Assembly: GCA_963702075.1 (NCBI GenBank)
Contig: OY969703.1
Location: forward strand, 2,046,001-2,110,000
Origin: VAYN01 sp963702075
GTDB taxonomy: Bacteria > Actinomycetota > Thermoleophilia > Solirubrobacterales > 70-9
Direction of reading: 5' to 3'
DNA: 64,000 nucleotides
Shown: one piece after another, positions 59,890 to 64,000 of the stretch
How positions within the stretch are numbered: the stretch's first letter is position 1
Layout: every line of letters starts with the position of its first letter
Notes under the pieces: generated by a model
The model's input: the letters and a program-made list of their open reading frames with translations, nothing else
Told to the model about the DNA's origin: nothing
Databases searched by the model: none
Translations under genes and position numbers: made by a program

Positions 59890-60911
59890 GCACGACCGCT
59901 GCCGCACCCCGCCGCGGCCGCTTGCGGCGAGCCGACTGCGCCGGGCCTGGGATCAAGCGCGTGCGCCGGGGCCGCGGCTTCTCCTTCAGCGACTGCGACG
60001 GCACCTCGATCGAGGACGAGGAGACGCTGGAGCGGATCCGGCAGCTGGCGATCCCACCGGCCTGGAAAGAGGTGTGGATCTGCCCAGACCCCTTCGGCCA
60101 CATCCAGGCGACCGGCTACGACGACGCGGGCCGCAAGCAGTACCTCTACCACGAGCGCTGGCAACAGCGGCAGGCGGAACGGAAGTTCGAGCTGGTGCGG
60201 GAATTCGCGCTGAAGCTGCCGAAGCTGCGTCGAGCCGTTACCGCCGACCTGCGCCGCACGGGGATACCGCGGGAGCGGGCGCTCGCCTGTGCGATCCGCC
60301 TCCTCGACCTCGGCTTCTTCCGGGTCGGCAGCGAGGTCTATGCGGAGGAAAACGAGAGCTTCGGCCTCGCCACCGTGCGCCGCGAACATGTGACGCTCGG
60401 CAAGAACGAGATCGTCTTCGACTTCCCCGCCAAGAGCGGCCAGCGCCGCATCCAGTCGATCCGCGATGCCGCCGCGCGGCGGGCGCTGGAGGCGATGTAC
60501 CGGCGGCGCAGCGGCCCCGAGGACCTGCTCGCCTTCCGCGAGGGCAAGGAGTGGCACGACGTCCGCTCCGACGAAATCAACGAGTACATCCACGAGAAGA
60601 TCGGCGACGAGTTCACCGCCAAGAACTTCCGCACCTGGCACGGAACCGTGCTGGCGGCGGTCGAGCTGGCCGGCGAGGACCCGCCGCGCTCCGAAGCGGC
60701 GGCAAAACGAGCAATCAAGCGCGCCGTCGACCGCGTCTCCGACGCCCTCGGCAACACCCCCGCCGTCTGCCGAGCCTCCTACATCGACCCCCGCGTCCTC
60801 GACCGCTATCGCGACGGAGTGACGATCAAACCGCCCACCTCCAGCAACGGCAAGCTCACCGCCAAGCAGCAACGCCAAATCGAGAAGGAAGTAATCAACC
60901 TGACGTCATGA
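59886..60911 (+). CDS. type IB DNA topoisomerase
   Basis: 341 residues from a GTG. Relaxes supercoils by cutting one strand with a 3'-phosphotyrosine link. The N-terminal domain (IKRVRRGRGFSFSDCDGTSIED) is followed by the catalytic domain with RVGSEVYAEENESFGLATVRREHV (Arg), FRTWHGT (Arg, His) and the nucleophile Tyr in RASYIDPRVLDRY. These are the poxvirus/bacterial topo IB residues. Its start overlaps the glycosylase remnant by four bases, so translational coupling to it is lost or residual. Confidence 0.93.
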   Translation: MSTTAAAPRRGRLRRADCAGPGIKRVRRGRGFSFSDCDGTSIEDEETLERIRQLAIPPAWKEVWICPDPFGHIQATGYDDAGRKQYLYHERWQQRQAERKFELVREFALKLPKLRRAVTADLRRTGIPRERALACAIRLLDLGFFRVGSEVYAEENESFGLATVRREHVTLGKNEIVFDFPAKSGQRRIQSIRDAAARRALEAMYRRRSGPEDLLAFREGKEWHDVRSDEINEYIHEKIGDEFTAKNFRTWHGTVLAAVELAGEDPPRSEAAAKRAIKRAVDRVSDALGNTPAVCRASYIDPRVLDRYRDGVTIKPPTSSNGKLTAKQQRQIEKEVINLTS

Positions 60912-60973
60912 GGGGCCGGGCATCCCTCGCCGGACACTCCCCTTTTCGTCCGCCGAGGGATGCCCGGCCCCTC
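60910..60973. repeat. 20-bp perfect inverted repeat with inner stem, after topoisomerase IB
   Basis: Outer arms 60910-60929 and 60954-60973 are exact reverse complements (20 bp, GAGGGGCCGGGCATCCCTCG). An inner stem CGGAC (60931-60935) with GTCCG (60948-60952) follows after one mismatch. Loop 12 bases. It could be a terminator of the topoisomerase gene. The core resembles the hairpin arms at 30481-30596. Confidence 0.75.
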
Positions 60974-61085
60974 CCCCGCCATCTGGCTCGATCTCGCGCT
61001 CGGGGTGCCGTCGATGGACACGACCCGGGCGCGCGAGGTGGCGACCGGCGTCGGCCAGACGCAGGGCGTGAAACCCAGCCAGTAG
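60960..61085 (+). pseudogene. remnant of a NAD-dependent epimerase/dehydratase C terminus
   Basis: 41 codons in frame with an ATG at 60960: PGPSPAIWLDLALGVPSMDTTRAREVATGVG, ending in TAG. The segment WLDLALGVPSMDTTRAR looks like the C-terminal part of SDR-type epimerases (usual: P-x-W-L-D-L-A-L-x-V-P-x-x-D-T-T-R-A-R). The rest of such a gene is absent, so this is a broken piece. The start lies inside the hairpin. Confidence is limited by length. Confidence 0.4.
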
Positions 61086-61193
61086 GCGCCGCTGCGCGAT
61101 TAAGGCAGGCGCTGCGAAAACAAGCGCCAGTTTTCCCTAATTTTGAGGATGGTTCTCGGTTACCGCGTCGAAATGCGGGGGTACCGAGGACCC

Positions 61194-61424
61194 ATGGCAG
61201 CACCACACACGAAAACTGTTCCAAAACCAGGGGAGGTCTGGCTGAGCTGCCCTCCCTATCTGCTGATGGCCCGGATCGTCGAGGTCGACACCGACGCCGA
61301 GCCACCGGTAGTTAGCTACGAGCTGCATGACGACGACGGCTCGGTGCTGCAGGCCGTCGAGCACGCGGCGCTCGATCCCGGCTGGTGGCGCACCTTCCAG
61401 CGGCTCGAGCCGCGCTTCGGCTAG
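61194..61424 (+). CDS. small hypothetical protein
   Basis: 76 residues from ATG (MAAPHTKTVPKPGEVWLSC), preceded by GAGGA seven bases upstream. It is mostly beta-strand with a compact hydrophobic core: PPYLLMARIVEVDTDAEPPVVSYELHDDDG and a final helix (WWRTFQRLEPRFG). No family recognised. Before it, at 61059-61084, a box GTTA-N16-GGGTAC is a weak match to the stress promoter. Confidence 0.55.
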   Translation: MAAPHTKTVPKPGEVWLSCPPYLLMARIVEVDTDAEPPVVSYELHDDDGSVLQAVEHAALDPGWWRTFQRLEPRFG

Positions 61425-61505
61425 TCGCGGCAGCGGCCGCCGCCTGAGGAGCTGGGCGGTTGGCGAAGGAGGTCGCGCCGGCGTCGGCCGAGGAGTAGGG
61501 CTGAC

Positions 61506-62282
61506 TCAGGCGCGGCAGATGTAGACGGCGGTCGGCTGGTCCTCTTCGTCGAGGCTCTCGTGAAGGTCCCCGTCCTTCTCGCCGAGGACCTGGATCGGGC
61601 GCAGCCCTGCCGCCTCGATCGCCGCCAACACTTCGACTTCGCCGAAGTGGCGCATCTGGTGGAGAGCAGCCGGATTCGACTTCCCCTCCTCTTCAAGCTG
61701 ACCGCCGCCAGCCACGCCGACGACGACCTCGTCCGGCGCCAGCACCCCCTTCCAGGTGAATTTCTTTCCTTCGCGCTCGACCGGGAACTCGTCAGTGAAG
61801 AACGTCCGTGCCGTCTTCAGCGCCAGCAGGTCGAAGAGCACCAGACCATTCGGCGCCAGATTCCGCCGCATGCCAGCCAGGGTCGCGACCAGCTCGTCGC
61901 TGCTGAGCAGGTAGTTCATCGCCGAGTTGATCGACCAGACCAGGTCGAACTCACCGAGCTCCGGCAGCTCGCGCATATCGGCGACGTGGAGCTCGGCGCG
62001 GTCGCCGACCTTGACGCGGGCGGCCTCGACCATCGCCGGCGAGATGTCGCAGCCGGTGATCCGCCAGCCGCGCTCGAGCAACGGGATGAAGCTGAAGCCG
62101 GTGCCGCAGGCGACGTCCAGGAGCCGGTCGCCGTGCAGGCCTTCCTGCTCTGCCCGTGCCAACAGGGTCGCCGTCCAAGTCTCGTACTGGTAGCCGTAGC
62201 CGAGGGTGAAATCGTCGTACGACGGCGCCAGGGCCTCGTAGGTCTGCCGAGCCGCGTCGCCCCCCTCCCAACTCAGGTCCAC
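61506..62282 (-). CDS. class I SAM-dependent methyltransferase
   Basis: 258 residues. Motif I is LLDVACGTGFSFIPLLERGW, the SAM-binding site, followed by motif II ITGCDISPAMVEAA and FDLVWSINSAMNYL (motif IV region). Fits the small-molecule methyltransferase group (Methyltransf_11/25). The N-terminal YGYQYETWTATLLARAEQEG is typical. Substrate not known. ATG start. Confidence 0.85.
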   Translation of the reverse strand: MDLSWEGGDAARQTYEALAPSYDDFTLGYGYQYETWTATLLARAEQEGLHGDRLLDVACGTGFSFIPLLERGWRITGCDISPAMVEAARVKVGDRAELHVADMRELPELGEFDLVWSINSAMNYLLSSDELVATLAGMRRNLAPNGLVLFDLLALKTARTFFTDEFPVEREGKKFTWKGVLAPDEVVVGVAGGGQLEEEGKSNPAALHQMRHFGEVEVLAAIEAAGLRPIQVLGEKDGDLHESLDEEDQPTAVYICRA

Positions 62283-62397
62283 GCAGGGAACCTAAACGAC
62301 GCGCCTCGAGCCGGCGTAGACGTTGACCGAGCCGCGGCGTCGAACGCCAGCACCTCGTCAGCGCACGGAAAACATCGTGTTTGGGTAGAAGGGGGCC

Positions 62398-62658
62398 ATG
62401 CTGAGCTGCCGCGTCTTCGGTCACCGCTACCGCTTCGGCAACGAAGGCGCGACGATGCGCTGGGCCTGCGAGCGCGGCTGCGGCGCAGGTGGCGAAAAGG
62501 AGTACCCGACGGCAGCCGAAGCCCGCCGCTTCGCCCGCGCCTTCGACTACGACGAGCGCGGCTCGACCGGCAAGCGAGCACCGCTGTTCGGCCTGCTGCC
62601 GCTGCGGCTCTGGAGATCGATGATGGACCGGATGCGCCGCGAGGAAGAGCGGAGCTAG
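62398..62658 (+). CDS. small Cys/His-containing protein
   Basis: 86 residues from ATG (MLSCRVFGHRYRFGNEG). One cysteine near the start (SCR) and CERGCGAGG form a possible small zinc site with H-R-Y. The second half is basic helical (PLRLWRSMMDRMRREEERS). Homologues occur as short conserved proteins in related bacteria; function unknown. The start follows a GGGTAG box at 62382 but without a good -35. Confidence 0.55.
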   Translation: MLSCRVFGHRYRFGNEGATMRWACERGCGAGGEKEYPTAAEARRFARAFDYDERGSTGKRAPLFGLLPLRLWRSMMDRMRREEERS

Positions 62659-62673
62659 GGGGTTCGGCTCCGT

Positions 62674-64000
62674 CTAGGAAGGCGAATCGGCTCTCCCCGT
62701 CCCGCCCTTCAGGGCGATCTTCGCGGAAGACTCCACGCCGTCGCGGGAGAGGTCGGCTTCGATCCAGGGGCTGAGGGTGCGGGCGAAGGTGGCGGTGAGG
62801 TGGTTGTCGTCGCGGTAGACGAGGGCGTTGCCGATCACCGAGCGGCAGATGCCTTGGGGGCAGATCTCCGGGGTGAGGTCGATCAGGTGGCTTCCCGGGG
62901 CGCGGTTGGCGGCGCGCCGTTCGAATTCTTTCTCCCAGGTGGGCGCGTGCGGGAAGTCGCAGGAGGCGAGGTCGTCGAGATGTTCTGAGACGCAGGCAGG
63001 GATCTCGTCCGGCGCCAGCGGGGTATCCCTGATCACCACGGTGCGCAGGCCGAAACGGTGCAGTCGCTGCAGCGTGGCTATGTATCCCGCTTCCATCGCG
63101 TCCGCCGCTTCCGGCCCCGACAGCTGTTCACCGTTGTCGCCGTAGGGGGTATAGGCGGTGTCGCTGGACATGATCACCACGGTCGAGCGGCCCGCCATTT
63201 CGATCCGTTTGAGCTCCTCTTCCCGCCAGGCGTCGCATTGCGAGTACTCGCGGTCGGCGACCATGCTCTTCACTTCGACTTCAGCCGGGGTGCATTCGGC
63301 CTTGGTCAGCGCGATCAGCCGCAGGTGATTTCTCTTCGCGACCTCCTGCAGCGGCGGGAAGTACTGCATCGCGTGGGAGTCGCCGAAGAGGATCAGCGTC
63401 CGGCGGCCTTGGGGGTCCCCGTAGAGGCAACGGTTGGAGTTGGTGCCGGAGATCCCGACCAGGCAGCCGTCGGCGAAGCTCTCGCCGCGGTCGGCCCAGG
63501 CCTTGAGGGGGTTCGGCCGCACCGCGTCGGCACGACTCTGGGGGGTCGCGCCCGCTTTCAGCGCCAGCGCTCCCTGAACGTCGGATTGGGGTGCGGTCTT
63601 CAACGTCGGCTGCAGGTCGACCAGCAGCAGCGCCGCCCCCAGGGCGATCGCCGTGCAGCCGACGCCGAGGGCCAACGCCCGTCTAGGGAAGGCGACCAGG
63701 CGCTTGGAGCGGCGGAAGGGTTCCTCGACCAGGCCGTGCGTGATCGCGGTCGGCACCCACGAGGCCGCGATCACGGCGACCCCGGCCAGCGGCGAGAGCG
63801 CCCCCCAGAGGGCGACGGCGAAGATCAGCGCCGGCCAGTGCCAGAGGTACCAGGAGTAGGAGATCCGGCCGACGTAGCGGAACGGCGCCAGCGAGAGCAG
63901 GGCGGCCGAGCCCCACCTACCCTGGACCTTCCAGGAGGCGCCGGCGAGGATCAGGGCGGCAGCGCCGAGCGTCGGCACCAGCGCCGCGGTGCCGGGGAAC
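62674..64000 (-). CDS. OafA-type acyltransferase with SGNH domain, partial (5' end outside window)
   Basis: The 3' end of a gene with at least 435 codons; the N-terminal part lies right of position 64000. The first 130 visible residues are the last helices of an AT3 membrane domain (RYVGRISYSWYLWHWPALIFAVALWG, AAVAVLVVD-like). The C-terminal 260 residues are an SGNH-type domain: LILFGDSHAMQYFPPL (Ser), GISGTNSNRCLYGDP, VYRDDNHLTATFA (Asp/His). Such proteins transfer acetyl or other acyl groups to extracellular glycans. A second protein of the same type lies at 54681. Confidence 0.9.
   Translation of the reverse strand, partial: FPGTAALVPTLGAAALILAGASWKVQGRWGSAALLSLAPFRYVGRISYSWYLWHWPALIFAVALWGALSPLAGVAVIAASWVPTAITHGLVEEPFRRSKRLVAFPRRALALGVGCTAIALGAALLLVDLQPTLKTAPQSDVQGALALKAGATPQSRADAVRPNPLKAWADRGESFADGCLVGISGTNSNRCLYGDPQGRRTLILFGDSHAMQYFPPLQEVAKRNHLRLIALTKAECTPAEVEVKSMVADREYSQCDAWREEELKRIEMAGRSTVVIMSSDTAYTPYGDNGEQLSGPEAADAMEAGYIATLQRLHRFGLRTVVIRDTPLAPDEIPACVSEHLDDLASCDFPHAPTWEKEFERRAANRAPGSHLIDLTPEICPQGICRSVIGNALVYRDDNHLTATFARTLSPWIEADLSRDGVESSAKIALKGGTGRADSPS

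Overview
The window is GC-rich, densely coded bacterial DNA that looks actinobacterial, most likely from the class Thermoleophilia (Solirubrobacterales type). The reasons are an F420-dependent LLM-family oxidoreductase, a GH15 trehalase of the mycobacterial size, a SigB/SigF-type sigma factor with its partner switch, many small DUF559/AbiEi-like and secreted proteins of unknown function, frequent GTG/TTG starts, and a rod-shape (mre/rod) operon. The species call is inference; there is no rRNA here. One tRNA (Ala, GGC anticodon) is present. No CRISPR array, prophage or intact insertion sequence was seen.

Layout. 1-5 kb: 5' part of leuS, a SpoIIM-like membrane protein, an orphan XRE regulator, tRNA-Ala, a DivIVA-like coiled-coil protein and a secreted protein. 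4.8-15 kb: the conserved rng-rplU-rpmA-obg-proB-proA-nadD-rsfS block on the minus strand, interrupted twice: by an AT-richer plus-strand GH26-like glycosidase gene between rpmA and obg, and by an XRE/small membrane protein pair plus a ZIP transporter between obg and proB. 15-27.7 kb: rodA-mrdA-mreD-mreC-mreB, then maf, ndk, a zinc-ribbon membrane protein, folC, valS and clpX. 27.8-33 kb: acetyltransferases, a secreted M23 peptidase, clpP, tig and ctaG. 33-38.5 kb: GH15 trehalase, small regulators and an MFS transporter with a C-terminal extension.

38.6-52.7 kb is the most coherent region. It holds a SigB/SigF-type sigma factor, an anti-sigma kinase (HATPase), a STAS anti-anti-sigma factor, an MscS channel and a large GAF-PAS-GAF-SpoIIE phosphatase. 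Scattered among them are six good matches to the actinobacterial SigF/SigB promoter (GTTT, 15-16 bases, GGGTA). Each lies 42-86 bases before the start of a small stress-type gene: the anti-sigma factor, an acidic protein plus UspA-like membrane protein operon, a zinc-ribbon protein, a DUF892-like protein with a histone-H1-like tail, a 44-residue hydrophobic peptide and a ferritin-like protein. This reads as a sigma factor, its regulators and part of its regulon packed within about 14 kb.

52-64 kb is accessory: carbonic anhydrase, S9 peptidase, two acyltransferase-SGNH proteins, an aldo-keto reductase, a secreted protein made of two copies of one domain, a DUF559 protein, a broken uracil-DNA glycosylase, topoisomerase IB and remnants of an MMPL transporter (48.7 kb) and an epimerase (61 kb). 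Several long perfect or near-perfect inverted repeats lie in gaps between genes. Two genes (clpX and the M23 peptidase), and perhaps maf, seem to begin with the rare start codon CTG.
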